Assembly: GCA_015657635.1 (NCBI GenBank)
Contig: JACDQM010000067.1
Coordinates: 1 to 61,213, forward strand
Source of the DNA: Roseateles sp.
Lineage (GTDB): Bacteria > Pseudomonadota > Gammaproteobacteria > Burkholderiales > Burkholderiaceae_C
Direction of reading: 5' to 3'
DNA: 61,213 nt
The position numbers and the translations under genes were made by a program. Below are positions 9,371-18,569 of this stretch, piece by piece. Positions within the stretch are counted from its first letter, which is position 1. Every line of letters starts with the position of its first letter. Below the pieces are notes generated by a model that worked only from the letters and a program-made list of their open reading frames with translations, did not search any database and was not told the origin of the DNA.

Positions 9371-10297
9371 ATGCACCTGATGATCTCCCATGCCAGTGCG
9401 CTGGATGATGCCTGCGAACAGACCCTGCAGACCCTGGCCCTGCCGCATATGGCCACCCTGCTTGGCGCGCTTCAGGCGCAAGCACCGCTGGGTGGCGACG
9501 AGTTCGCGCCGCTGATGCCGCAGGAACTGGCGCAAGCCCAGGCCTGGGGCTGGCAGGACGGCCGCAGCGCGTTTGCCGCCGCCCAGGCCGAAGACGATGG
9601 GCTGGACACCGCCGGCCAGGCCTGGGCCCTGCTGACGCCGCTGCATCTGAACGTGACCAGCGACCAGATCACTGCGCTGCACCCGGCGCTGCTGGGACTG
9701 GGTGCCGACGAATCGCGCGCCTTCCTGGACGCGCTGGCGCCACTGTTCCCGGCCGAGGAAGGCTGGCGTTTTGCCTGGGGCGCCGCCACGCGCTGGTATG
9801 TCGCCCATCCGGACCTGGCCGGCCAGACCAGCGCCAGCCTGGACCGCGTCATCAACCGCAATGTCGACCCCTGGATGCCCGAAACTCGCCTGTTGCGCCG
9901 CCTGCAGAACGAGTTGCAGATGCTGCTGCACCGTCTGCCGCTGAACGAACAGCGCGAGGCACGCGGCGCGCTGGCGCTGAACTCGGTGTGGATTTCCGGC
10001 TGCGGCCAGGCGCTGCCCCGCCAGCCGGACGCGGCGCTGCAACTGGACAGCCGCCTGCGCGAACCGCTGCTGACGCAGGACTGGGCTGCCTGGCGCGAGG
10101 CCTGGCAGGCGCTGGACGCCGGGCCGGTGCGGGCGCTGCTTCAGGCCCATCAGGCTGGCACGCCGGTGGCGCTGACCCTGTGCGGCGAGCGCAGCGCACA
10201 GCGCTGGGAAGGCGGGTCGCGCAGCGGCCTCGCCCGCCTGTGGCAGCGCCTGGCCGCGCCGCGCACTGACATCGCCAGCACATTGGCCGCCCTATGA
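9371..10297 (+). CDS. RpfE-like protein (annotated in relatives as phosphoglycerate-mutase-like)
   Basis: A 308-residue protein, rich in Leu and Ala, whose stop overlaps the recJ start (ATGA at 10294-10297). The gene pair matches rpfE-recJ of Xanthomonas and the same pair in Burkholderiales. That context, with the conserved start MHLMISHAS and the internal VISGCGQ-like stretch (WISGCGQALP), is the basis of the call. I see no complete catalytic motif of a metal-dependent phosphoglycerate mutase, so no enzymatic role is proposed. Chosen start is the ATG at 9371. Confidence 0.65.
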   Translation: MHLMISHASALDDACEQTLQTLALPHMATLLGALQAQAPLGGDEFAPLMPQELAQAQAWGWQDGRSAFAAAQAEDDGLDTAGQAWALLTPLHLNVTSDQITALHPALLGLGADESRAFLDALAPLFPAEEGWRFAWGAATRWYVAHPDLAGQTSASLDRVINRNVDPWMPETRLLRRLQNELQMLLHRLPLNEQREARGALALNSVWISGCGQALPRQPDAALQLDSRLREPLLTQDWAAWREAWQALDAGPVRALLQAHQAGTPVALTLCGERSAQRWEGGSRSGLARLWQRLAAPRTDIASTLAAL

Positions 10298-12036
10298 GCC
10301 AGGCCCACCCGCAACTGATCACCCGCGATGCCCCGCCGCGCGCCGTCTGGGCGCTGGAGCAAGCCGGCCTGTCCCCGCTGCTGGCGCGCCTGTTCGCGGC
10401 CCGCGGCGTGCGCAGCGCCGATGAGCTGGACGACAGCCTGGCACGGCTGCTGCCGCCCGAAGGGCTGAAGGGCATCGACGTGGCGGCCACGCTGCTGGCC
10501 GACACGCTGCAGCGCGGCGCGCGCATCTGCATCGTGGCCGACTACGACTGCGACGGCGCCACCGCCTGCGCGGTGATGCTGCGCGGTCTGCGCATGCTGG
10601 GCGCTAGGCCTGGCAGCGTGGACTATGTGGTGCCCGACCGCGCAGTGCATGGCTACGGCCTGACACCCGCGATCGTGGACCTGGCCCTGCCCCAGCAGCC
10701 CGCGCTGCTGGTGACGGTGGACAACGGCATTGCCAGCCTGGCGGGCGTGGCCCATGCCAAGGCCCTGGGCCTGCAGGTGCTTGTGACCGACCACCACCTG
10801 CCCGCGCTGGTGGATGAACGCATCGAGCTGCCCGCGGCCGATGCCCTGGTCAACCCCAGCCAGCCCGGCTGCGAGTTCGCCAGCAAGAACCTGGCCGGCG
10901 TCGGCGTGGCCTTTTACGTGCTGCTGGCGCTGCGCGGCGAGCTGCGCCGGCGCGGCGTCTTTGATGCCGCCACGCAGCCCCGGCTCGATGCCCTGCTCGA
11001 CTTGGTGGCGCTCGGCACCGTGGCCGATGTCGTCAGGCTCGACGCCAACAACCGGCGCCTGGTGGCTCAGGGCCTGCGTCGCATGCGCGCCGGCCGCATG
11101 CAGCCGGGCGTGGCCGGGCTGTTCAGCGCCGCCGGCCGCGATGCCAGCCGCGCCACCGCCTTCGACCTGGGCTTTGCGCTGGGGCCGCGCGTCAATGCCG
11201 CCGGGCGCCTGTCCGACATGACACTGGGCATCGAATGCCTGACCACCGATGACAGCACGCGCGCGCTGGAGCTGGCACGCCAGCTCGATGCCATCAACCG
11301 CGAGCGCCGCGAGATCGAGGCCGGCATGCGCGAGCAGGCCGAGTTCAGGCTCGATCAACTGCTCGCCGATCCTGCGCTGGGTGGCGACCCGCCACCGGCA
11401 TTGGCCTTGTTCGAGCCCGAGTTCCACGAAGGCGTGGTTGGCATCGTCGCATCGCGGATCAAGGACAGGCTGCACCGGCCGACCTTTGTGTTCGCGCGCG
11501 GCGCGGACGGGCAGCTGAAGGGTTCGGGCCGCTCGATCGCCGGCTTCCATCTGCGCGACGCACTGGACCTGGTCTCCAAGCGCCATCCCGATCTGCTGAA
11601 GAAGTTCGGCGGCCACGCGATGGCAGCCGGCTGCACGCTGGCCGACGACGGCTTCGAGCGCTTCAACGCCGCGCTGCAGCAGGTGGCCGGCGAATGGCTG
11701 GACGAGGCCACGCTCACGCGCACGCTGCGCACCGACGGCCCGCTGCCGCCCGAGGCCTTCACTGCAGCCGCCGTGGCCGAGCTGGAGGCCCAGGTCTGGG
11801 GCCAGGCCTTCGAGGCGCCGCTGTTCTGTGACGAAGTGCAGGTGCTGTCACAGCGCATCGTCGGCGAGCGTCATCTGAAGCTGCGCCTGAAGGCACCGGG
11901 CGGGCTGCAGCGCGACGCGATCTGGTTCGGTCATATCGACCCGCTGCCCGACACCGCGCGCCTGGCCTACCGCCTGAGCCTGGACGAATACCAGGGCCAG
12001 CAGCGGGTGCAGATGATCGTCGAGGCGATGGACTGA
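10294..12036 (+). CDS. recJ: Single-stranded-DNA exonuclease RecJ
   Basis: 5'-3' exonuclease specific for single-stranded DNA, used in RecF-pathway recombination, base-excision and mismatch repair. It is 580 residues, as usual for proteobacterial RecJ. The DHH phosphoesterase motifs are in order: VADYDCDGATA (motif I), TVDNG (II), VTDHHLP (III, the DHH itself), GTVADVV (IV). The DHHA1 domain follows with GSGRSIAGFHLRDAL and KFGGHAMAAG. The C-terminal part is an OB fold. It is translationally coupled to the upstream rpfE-like gene. Confidence 0.96.
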   Translation: MSQAHPQLITRDAPPRAVWALEQAGLSPLLARLFAARGVRSADELDDSLARLLPPEGLKGIDVAATLLADTLQRGARICIVADYDCDGATACAVMLRGLRMLGARPGSVDYVVPDRAVHGYGLTPAIVDLALPQQPALLVTVDNGIASLAGVAHAKALGLQVLVTDHHLPALVDERIELPAADALVNPSQPGCEFASKNLAGVGVAFYVLLALRGELRRRGVFDAATQPRLDALLDLVALGTVADVVRLDANNRRLVAQGLRRMRAGRMQPGVAGLFSAAGRDASRATAFDLGFALGPRVNAAGRLSDMTLGIECLTTDDSTRALELARQLDAINRERREIEAGMREQAEFRLDQLLADPALGGDPPPALALFEPEFHEGVVGIVASRIKDRLHRPTFVFARGADGQLKGSGRSIAGFHLRDALDLVSKRHPDLLKKFGGHAMAAGCTLADDGFERFNAALQQVAGEWLDEATLTRTLRTDGPLPPEAFTAAAVAELEAQVWGQAFEAPLFCDEVQVLSQRIVGERHLKLRLKAPGGLQRDAIWFGHIDPLPDTARLAYRLSLDEYQGQQRVQMIVEAMD

Positions 12037-12093
12037 TGGCCTGTCCCACAAGTTCCTGCACATGAAGCCACGCCGCTTCTGCCGAGCAGACGC

Positions 12094-12717
12094 CTAGGCG
12101 AAGGCCAGCACTTCCTGCAGCGGCTTGCGTGGCTTCTGCGGCCAGATGCCCTCGCGGGCATGGCCCAGCGTGACCAGCATCACCGGCACATCCTGGGCAT
12201 CAAGCCCGAACTCCTGCGCCACCCGCGCGGCATCGAAGCCGCCCATCGCACCGCTGGCCAGGCCCATGCCCTGCGCGGCCAGCATCAGGGTCATCGCCGC
12301 CAGCGAGGCGGAGCGCAGCGCCTCGTCGCGCTGCAGTTGCGGGTCGCCGGCGTGAGCCGCATTGGCTGCGGCCACCCAGCTTTGCACCACCGCGGCCGGC
12401 ATCACGCCCTGCGCCAGCGCCGGCTGCAGGGCCTGCGACATTTGCTCATGCGCCGCCAGCCGGCCCAGCACGATGACCGTGGCAGCCGCCTCCTGCACCT
12501 GCGGCTGCCCATAGGCCGCCGCCATCAGGCGCGCCTTGGCCTCGGGGGTGCGCACCACGATGAATTTCCAGTTCTGCAGGTGGTAAGCCGAAGGCGCCAG
12601 CGTGGCCAGCCGCACCAGCTCGGTCAGGGTCTCGTCGGGCACACCGCGGCTGGCGTCGTAGCGGGTCACGGAGTTGCGGGTCTCGATCAGGTGAAGGATG
12701 GAAGAGGACTTGCTCAT
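12094..12717 (-). CDS. Nitroreductase-family flavoprotein
   Basis: FMN-dependent NAD(P)H oxidoreductase family, 207 residues. The start MSKSSSILHLIETRNSVTRYD leads into the R-x-S/T phosphate-binding motif. LAPSAYHLQNWKFIVV is the classic FMN-contact segment, and the C-terminus VTLGHAREGIWPQKPRKPL is typical. It lies downstream of an EamA exporter gene on the same strand (53 bp gap), under the divergent MarR regulator. This suggests a small inducible response to an electrophile, nitro compound or quinone. The actual substrate is unknown. Confidence 0.88.
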   Translation of the reverse strand: MSKSSSILHLIETRNSVTRYDASRGVPDETLTELVRLATLAPSAYHLQNWKFIVVRTPEAKARLMAAAYGQPQVQEAAATVIVLGRLAAHEQMSQALQPALAQGVMPAAVVQSWVAAANAAHAGDPQLQRDEALRSASLAAMTLMLAAQGMGLASGAMGGFDAARVAQEFGLDAQDVPVMLVTLGHAREGIWPQKPRKPLQEVLAFA

Positions 12718-12770
12718 CGCGCGCTTTCGTTCGAAGTGAAGGGTGAAAGGAGGACAGGGAATCGGCTTGA

Positions 12771-13646
12771 TCAGGCCGCCGCGGCGCGCGGGCTCATCGC
12801 CCACTGCACCGCCAGCACGCTGGCCAGCACCACCAGCAGGCCCAGCAGCGACAACCCGGCCAGGGTCTGGCCCAGCAGAGCCCAGCCCAGCAGCACCGCA
12901 GTGACCGGGCTCAGCAGGCCCAGCGAGGACACCGCCACCGGCGACAGCCGGGCAATGCCGCGGAACCACAAGGCATAGGCCAGCAGCGCCCCGGCCAGCG
13001 ACAGGTAGGCATAGGCCGCCCATTGCGAGGCGGCCAGGCGCGGCAGCGGCGCATCCAGTGCGGCCGCCAGCGGCAGCAGCATCAGGCCGGCCACCAGCAG
13101 CTGCCAGCCGGTGAAGGCCAGCAGCGGCATCGCCGGCTTCCAACGCCGCGCCAGATAGGTGCCAGCGGCCATGCTGGCCGCTCCGGCCAGGGCTGCGGCG
13201 ATGCCCAGCCCATCCCAGCGCGCCTGTGGCGAAAGCAGCAGCGCCGCCATGCCGGCCACACCCAGCACACTGGCGCCCAGCGCCAGCCACGGCGGGCGCC
13301 GCGCATCGACACCCCAGGCCAGGCCCATCACCAGCAGTGGCTGGATCGCCCCCACCACCGCAGCCACCCCGCCTGGCAGCCGGTAGGCTGCGACGAAAAG
13401 CAGGGCCTGAAACACCGCCAGGTTCAGCGCCGCCAGCACCAGCAGCCGGCCCCACTCGCCGCGCTGCGGCAGCTGGCGAGTCCACAGCAGCAACAGCAAG
13501 CCGGCCGGCAAGGTGCGCAGCAGTGCAGCGGTAAAGGGCCGGTCCGGCGGCAAGAACTCGGTCGTGACGATGTAGGTCGAGCCCCAGATCACCGGCGCCA
13601 GCGCGGTCAGCAGGGCATCGAGGGAACTCTTGTCCGAGGCTTTCAT
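12771..13646 (-). CDS. EamA/DMT-family exporter
   Basis: Membrane protein of about 291 residues with ten hydrophobic segments and two EamA halves, of the YdcZ/RhtA-like type. The start MKASDKSSLDALLTAL at 13646 is preferred because the upstream in-frame codons (to 13706) run through the operator-like dyad and would encode an unlikely N-terminus. The gene is divergent from a MarR regulator and followed by a nitroreductase gene. Export of a toxic or regulatory small molecule is the natural inference. Confidence 0.86.
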   Translation of the reverse strand: MKASDKSSLDALLTALAPVIWGSTYIVTTEFLPPDRPFTAALLRTLPAGLLLLLWTRQLPQRGEWGRLLVLAALNLAVFQALLFVAAYRLPGGVAAVVGAIQPLLVMGLAWGVDARRPPWLALGASVLGVAGMAALLLSPQARWDGLGIAAALAGAASMAAGTYLARRWKPAMPLLAFTGWQLLVAGLMLLPLAAALDAPLPRLAASQWAAYAYLSLAGALLAYALWFRGIARLSPVAVSSLGLLSPVTAVLLGWALLGQTLAGLSLLGLLVVLASVLAVQWAMSPRAAAA

Positions 13647-13656
13647 CAGCACACCA

Positions 13657-13678
13657 TTTATCTTGATTTCGAGATAAA
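13657..13678. promoter_or_regulatory. Candidate MarR operator, site 1
   Basis: A 22-bp near-perfect palindrome, TTTATCTtGAttTCgAGATAAA, lies 11 bp upstream of the EamA ATG. The size and dyad form fit a MarR dimer site. A protein bound here would cover the start region of the exporter gene. Confidence 0.65.
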
Positions 13679-13693
13679 CAATCCTAGCCGATA

Positions 13694-13709
13694 ATCTCGA
13701 CATCAAGAC
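13694..13709. promoter_or_regulatory. Candidate MarR operator, site 2
   Basis: ATCTCGACATCAAGAC repeats the core of site 1 (read on its other strand, ATCTCGAAATCAAGAT) with two differences. It lies 15 bp before the MarR ATG, so the regulator probably also controls itself. Confidence 0.6.
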
Positions 13710-13723
13710 AATTGGATGGCTTT

Positions 13724-14239
13724 ATGAAAGCGATAGCCCGCCCCGCCGACGCCGTCGATCGCATCCTGGAGCAGTGGCGGCGCGAGCGCCCGGACCTGGA
13801 GCTAGCGCCGATGGCAACCATCGGCCGCCTGAATCGCTGCGCTGCGCTGCTGCAACGGCGGCTGGACGAGACATTTGCCGAATTCGGTCTCAATGGCGGG
13901 GAGTTCGACGTGCTGGCCACGCTGCGGCGCGCCGGCACGCCGCACTGCCTGGCGCCGACCGAGCTGTTCTGCAGCCTGATGGTCAGCTCAGGCACGATGA
14001 CGCACCGGCTGCAGCGCCTGGAGGCCGCAGGCTGGGTTGAGCGCGAACCCAACCCCAAGGATGCGCGCAGCCTGCTGGTGCGGCTCACCCCGGCGGGGCT
14101 GGCCCTGATCGACCGAGCGGTCAGCGCACACCTGGACAACGAGCGGCGCATCCTGGCGCCGCTCAAGGCAGCCGAGCAGGCCGCCGTGGACAAGCAGTTG
14201 ATCGCACTGCTGGCGCTCCTGGAAGCACCCCCAATCTAA
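13724..14239 (+). CDS. MarR-family transcriptional regulator
   Basis: Dimeric winged-helix repressor or activator of 171 residues. The recognition region LAPTELFCSLMVSSGTMTHRLQRLEAAGWVER and the wing DARSLLVRLTPAG are standard MarR features. I start at the ATG at 13724 (MKAIARPADAV); a TTG at 13712 is also in frame. It is transcribed away from the EamA-nitroreductase pair, with two similar dyads in between, so control of that pair and autoregulation are likely. The effector cannot be inferred. Confidence 0.9.
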   Translation: MKAIARPADAVDRILEQWRRERPDLELAPMATIGRLNRCAALLQRRLDETFAEFGLNGGEFDVLATLRRAGTPHCLAPTELFCSLMVSSGTMTHRLQRLEAAGWVEREPNPKDARSLLVRLTPAGLALIDRAVSAHLDNERRILAPLKAAEQAAVDKQLIALLALLEAPPI

Positions 14240-14479
14240 GGAGGCTCTGCATCAAGCGGCGCGGGGCCGCGTCGAGCGGATCAGGATGGATTGCTAGGCC
14301 CGGTTTGCTGCCAGGACCCGCCGTTGTTGGCGAGAACTGCGACGCCCCGCCTGTCGCCTGTTCGGGCTGACAACATGACCGATCAGCGCCGTGTTGAAAG
14401 GCCCTAAAGCAGCGCCCCGGCACCGCCTGCGCGCCGCGCAAAGCCCGCGGCGCGAGCTCGCCCGGGCCGGCCTCCTAAA

Positions 14480-15361
14480 ATGCGGGCAATGGACGCTTCC
14501 CCGCACCTGATCAACGCCGACCTGCACTGCCACTCCACCGTCTCGGACGGCACGATGGAGCCTGAAGCCCTGGCGGCGCGCGCCAAGGCCAATGGCGTGG
14601 AACTCTGGGCCCTGACCGATCACGACGAGGTCGGCGGCCAGCAGCGCGCGCTGGAAGCCGCGCTGGATCAGGGCATGGCCTATCTGACCGGCTGCGAGAT
14701 CTCGGTCACCTTCGCTGGCAAGGTGGTGCACATCGTCGGCCTAGGCTTCGACCACCGCAATCAGCAGATGATCGACGGCCTGCGCGCCACCCGCGGCGGC
14801 CGCGAACTGCGCGCCCGCGAGATGGCAGCCGGTCTGGCCCAGGTGGGCATCAAGGGTGCCTACGAGGGCGCGCTGCACTATGTGGGCAATCCCGAGGCGA
14901 TCTCGCGCACCCATTTCGCCCGCTTCCTGGTGGAGGCCGGGTATTGCAGCGATGTGCCCGAGGTGTTCCGCCGCTTCCTCACCGAGGGCAAGCCGGGCTT
15001 CGTCGAGCACAAATGGGCCAGGCTGGGTGATGCGCTGCGCTGGATCCACGAAGCCGGCGGCATCGCCGTGATCGCCCACCCGGCGCGCTATGGCTTCACG
15101 CCCACCGAGGAATACGCGCTGTTCACCGAGTTCATCGCCCATGGCGGGCGCGGTGTCGAGGTGGTGACCGGCAGCCACACCGCCGCCGAGGCGGTGAAGT
15201 ACGCCGACACTGCGCTGGAGTTCGGCCTGCTGGCTTCGCGCGGTTCCGATTTCCACAGCCCCGAGGAAAGCCACACCGATCTGGGGCGCCTGCCGGCCCT
15301 GCCGGGTCGGCTGGAGCCGGTCTGGCAGGCGCTGGCGGCCCGCGTGCACCAGCCCGCTTGA
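14480..15361 (+). CDS. rnm: PHP-domain phosphoesterase, RNase AM / YciV-like
   Basis: PHP-fold metal-dependent enzyme of 293 residues, the same length as E. coli YciV (RNase AM), which hydrolyses 3',5'-nucleoside bisphosphates and trims 5' ends of rRNAs. Metal-ligand motifs are DLHCHSTVSDG at the start, TDHDEVGG, and the late HPARYG and SRGSDFHSPEESH. A second ATG (14489, MDASPHL) is an equally good start. The gene is followed by an EamA transporter and yciO. E. coli also has yciV next to yciO, which supports the assignment. Confidence 0.85.
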   Translation: MRAMDASPHLINADLHCHSTVSDGTMEPEALAARAKANGVELWALTDHDEVGGQQRALEAALDQGMAYLTGCEISVTFAGKVVHIVGLGFDHRNQQMIDGLRATRGGRELRAREMAAGLAQVGIKGAYEGALHYVGNPEAISRTHFARFLVEAGYCSDVPEVFRRFLTEGKPGFVEHKWARLGDALRWIHEAGGIAVIAHPARYGFTPTEEYALFTEFIAHGGRGVEVVTGSHTAAEAVKYADTALEFGLLASRGSDFHSPEESHTDLGRLPALPGRLEPVWQALAARVHQPA

Positions 15362-15372
15362 GCCAGGCGACG

Positions 15373-16314
15373 ATGTCTGCATCCGGCCAGCGCCCGGCGC
15401 TGGGCATCCTGCTGATCCTGCTGATGGCGGCCTGCTTCGCCTCGATGGACAGCAGCATCCGCTACCTGGGTGGCTTCCTGCCGGTGCTGATCATCCTGTG
15501 GGCGCGCTACAGCTTCCAGGCGCTGACGATGGCGGTCTGGCTCGGCCTGCAGAGCCTGCGCGGCCGCACTGGGCAGTTCCGGGCCGCGCATCCGCGCTTC
15601 CAGCTCGCCCGCGGCCTGCTACTGCTGGCGACCAGCGCGATGAGCTTCTACGGCGTGCAGTACATGCCGGTGGCCGAGTTCACCGCCATCAATATGCTGA
15701 CGCCAGTGTTGGTGACCCTGCTGGCCGCGCTGCTGCTGCACGAGCGCGTGTCGCGGCTGCGCTGGGCGCTGGTGATCGGCGGCTTTGCCGGCGCGCTGAT
15801 CGTGATCCGGCCCGGCAGCGGCCTGTTCGGCTGGGCGGTGCTGTTTCCGCTGGCGGGTGCGCTGACCTATGCCAGCTTCCAGATCCTCACCGCCAAACTG
15901 GCGGCGCTGGAGAGCCCCTACACCACGCACTTCTACACCGGCCTGACCGGCGCGCTGCTGCTGAGCGTGCTGCTGGCGCTGCTGCCGCTGGACCTGATCG
16001 GCACGCTGCGTGCGGCCAGCGCCGGACAGCTGGGCTTGCTGGCGCTGATCGGCCTGCTGGGTACGTTGGGCCACCTGCTGCTGATCCTGGCCCTGGGCAT
16101 GGCACCGACCGGCACGCTGATGCCTTTTGTCTATGTGCAGATCGGCGTGGCGGCCTTCATCGGCTGGCTGGCCTTCGACCATGTGCCGGACAGCGTCGCC
16201 TGGCTGGGCATGGCCGTGGTCTCGGCCTGCGGCGCGGCATCGGCCTGGCTGAACGTGCGCCGTGCGCAGCGCGAGGCGGCCTCGCCGGTGGCGCTGGACA
16301 CCATCGCCGACTGA
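15373..16314 (+). CDS. EamA/DMT-family transporter
   Basis: Ten-helix inner-membrane transporter of about 313 residues with two EamA domains (first half to about residue 140, second from about 150). It starts 11 bp after the PHP gene stop. An in-frame TTG at 15358 overlaps that stop and is an alternative start, giving coupling. The gene is inserted between rnm and yciO. The substrate is unknown. Confidence 0.85.
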   Translation: MSASGQRPALGILLILLMAACFASMDSSIRYLGGFLPVLIILWARYSFQALTMAVWLGLQSLRGRTGQFRAAHPRFQLARGLLLLATSAMSFYGVQYMPVAEFTAINMLTPVLVTLLAALLLHERVSRLRWALVIGGFAGALIVIRPGSGLFGWAVLFPLAGALTYASFQILTAKLAALESPYTTHFYTGLTGALLLSVLLALLPLDLIGTLRAASAGQLGLLALIGLLGTLGHLLLILALGMAPTGTLMPFVYVQIGVAAFIGWLAFDHVPDSVAWLGMAVVSACGAASAWLNVRRAQREAASPVALDTIAD

Positions 16315-16372
16315 GAACAACAGCGCCGCCGGGCAAAGCTGAAACGGCCGCAAATGCAGCCACAATTCAGCC

Positions 16373-16996
16373 ATGGCACAGCGTTTCGAAGTCCACCCCG
16401 ACAACCCGCAGGCCCGCTTCCTGAAGCAGGCCGCGCAGATTCTCGACAAGGGCGGCATTGCCGCCATCCCCACCGATTCCAGCTACGCCCTGGTCTGCCA
16501 TCTGGACGACAAGGCGGCGGCCGAGAACCTGCGGCGCATCCGCGGCGTGGATGACAAGCACCACCTGACCCTGCTGTGCCGCGACCTGAGCGAACTCGCC
16601 AGCTACGCGCGCGTGGACAACAAGCAGTTCCGCCTGATCAAGAACGCCACGCCGGGGCCCTTCACCTTCATCCTGGAAGCCACCAAGGAAGTGCCGCGCC
16701 GCGTCTCGCACCCCTCACGCCGCACCATCGGCCTGCGCGTGCCGGATCACCGGGTGACGCAGGATCTGCTGGCCCTGCTGGGGCAGCCGCTGCTGGCCAC
16801 CACGCTGATTCCGCCCGGCGAGAGCGAGCCGGTCAACGATCCGGATGACATCGCCGAGCGCTATGACAAGCTGCTGCAGGTGATCGTCGACGCTGGAGCC
16901 TGTCCGATGCAGCCCACCACCGTGGTCGACATGACACAGGACGAGCCGGAACTGGTGCGCCAGGGCCGCGGCGATCTGGCGCTGCTGGGCCTGTAG
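16373..16996 (+). CDS. yciO: YciO-type member of the Sua5/YciO/YrdC family
   Basis: 207-residue protein of the fold that makes threonylcarbamoyl-AMP for the t6A37 tRNA modification. The ATP/threonine-site elements are visible: GGIAAIPTDSSYALVC near residue 25, the KxR-like KHHLTLLCRDLSE, GPFTFILEATKEVPRRVSHPSRRTIGLRVPDH, and a late TTVVDMT. The YciO branch, as opposed to TsaC/Sua5, is inferred from this pattern and from linkage to rnm. Its role in t6A formation is less certain than for TsaC. Confidence 0.87.
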   Translation: MAQRFEVHPDNPQARFLKQAAQILDKGGIAAIPTDSSYALVCHLDDKAAAENLRRIRGVDDKHHLTLLCRDLSELASYARVDNKQFRLIKNATPGPFTFILEATKEVPRRVSHPSRRTIGLRVPDHRVTQDLLALLGQPLLATTLIPPGESEPVNDPDDIAERYDKLLQVIVDAGACPMQPTTVVDMTQDEPELVRQGRGDLALLGL

Positions 16997-17168
16997 CCCC
17001 GCCCGCGCGGCTCGGGCTGCCCCTGTTGTGGCCCGCCGTTAAATCCACTATATTGGACTTGCGAGATAACAAAGTAGACGACGAACCCGGGCAATGAGGG
17101 CTTTCTGACTTGCGTGCTGCGCGCTGCCCAGCCTCGCGCCCACCCGTCGCCCTGAACCGGAGCCCCGC

Positions 17169-18535
17169 ATGCCAAGAGAGATCCACGTCAACGCCTTCGA
17201 CATGAACTGCGTCGGCCATATCCAGCATGGGCTGTGGCGACATCCCCGTGACCAGTCGACCCGCTACCTCGACCTGAAGTACTGGACGGCCTATGCACGC
17301 AAGCTGGAGGCCGGTCTGTTCGATGGCGTGTTCTTTGCCGATGTGATCGGGGTCTACGACGTCTACGGTGCCAGCCCGGATGCCGCCGTGCGCGGCGCCG
17401 TGCAAGTGCCCGTCAACGACCCCATGCTGCTGATCCCGGCGATGGCGGCCGCACCGAGCATCTGGGCTTCGGCGTCACCAGCAACCTCAGCTACGAAGCA
17501 CCGTTCCTGTTCGCGCGCCGCATGTCGACGCTGGACCATCTGACCGGCGGCCGCATCGGCTGGAACATCGTCACCGGCTATCTGGACAGTGCCGCACGCG
17601 CAGCCGGCCTGCCGGCGCAGACCGCGCATGACGACCGTTATGACCTGGCCGACGAGTACATGGAGCTGGTCTACAAGCTTTGGGAAGGCAGTTGGGAAGA
17701 TGGCGCCGTCCAGCCGCGCAGCCGCGCCACAGGCCCGGACAGCACCTATGCCGACCCGTCCAAGGTGCATGTGGTGCACCACCAGGGCAAGCAGTACCGC
17801 GTGGATGCCATGCACTTGTGCGAGCCCTCGCCCCAGCGCACGCCCGTGCTCTACCAGGCCGGCTCGTCAACGCGCGGCCGGCAGTTCGCCGCCACGCATG
17901 CCGAGTGCGTGTTCGTGAATGGCCAGTCGATGCCCGGCGTGAAGGACATCGTGCAGGACATCCGCTCGCAAGCCGTGCAGCGCGGCCGCAGCGCCAGCGA
18001 CATCAAGGTGTTTCTCGGCGCCACCATCGTCACCGGACGCAGCGATGCCGAGGCGCGTGACAAGTTCGAGGACTACCGGCAATACGTCAGCTCCGAGGCC
18101 GCGCTGGTGCATGCGGCCGCCTCGATGGGCATCGACCTCGCCAAGTTCGACCTCGATGAGCCGGTAGACGCCGGCAAGAGCCAGGCCATCGTCTCCAATA
18201 TCGAGGCCATGACGCGCAGCGCCGGCCCGCAATGGACGCGCCGCAAGCTGCTGGAGCAGATGGTGCTCGGCAGCCGGCAGGCGCCCTGGGTCGGGTCAGC
18301 CGAAAAGATTGCCGACCTGATGATGGAATGGAGCCAACAGGCCGATGTCGATGGCTTCAACCTCTCGCGCACCGTGGTGCCCGAGTGCTTTGACGACTTC
18401 ATCAGCCATGTGGTGCCGGTGCTGCAGGAACGCGGCGTCTACAAGACCGGCTATCGTGAGGGCAGCCTGCGCGACAAGCTGTTCGGCCATGCCCTCCTGC
18501 CGGCCAGCCACCACGCGCAGCAATTCCGCCCTTGA
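17169..18535 (+). pseudogene. NtaA/SnaA/DszA-type flavin-dependent monooxygenase, frameshifted
   Basis: Luciferase-like monooxygenase using reduced FMN supplied by a separate reductase. The first frame starts MPREIHVNAFDMNCVGHIQHGLW, typical of the NtaA/SnaA/DszA/SoxA group. At about 17450-17453 the frame breaks; the other frame continues with EHLGFGVTSNLSYEAPFLF and STLDHLTGGRIGWNIVTGY. One added base gives a 455-residue protein, the family length. The HpaC-like flavin reductase follows and an MFS carrier comes next, so this is a two-component oxygenase unit. Family substrates include nitrilotriacetate, EDTA and sulfur heterocycles; the one here is unknown. An AT-rich stretch (17041-17090) upstream is the likely promoter. 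Confidence 0.82.
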
Positions 18536-18569
18536 GCGCAGCGCCGCCGCCCTCGATCCGTCCGCTTTC

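Noticed and set aside
9371..10297. A diffusible-signal (Rpf) quorum-sensing locus
   Set aside because: Only the rpfE-like gene linked to recJ is here; rpfF, rpfC and rpfG are absent, and rpfE itself is not a signalling enzyme.
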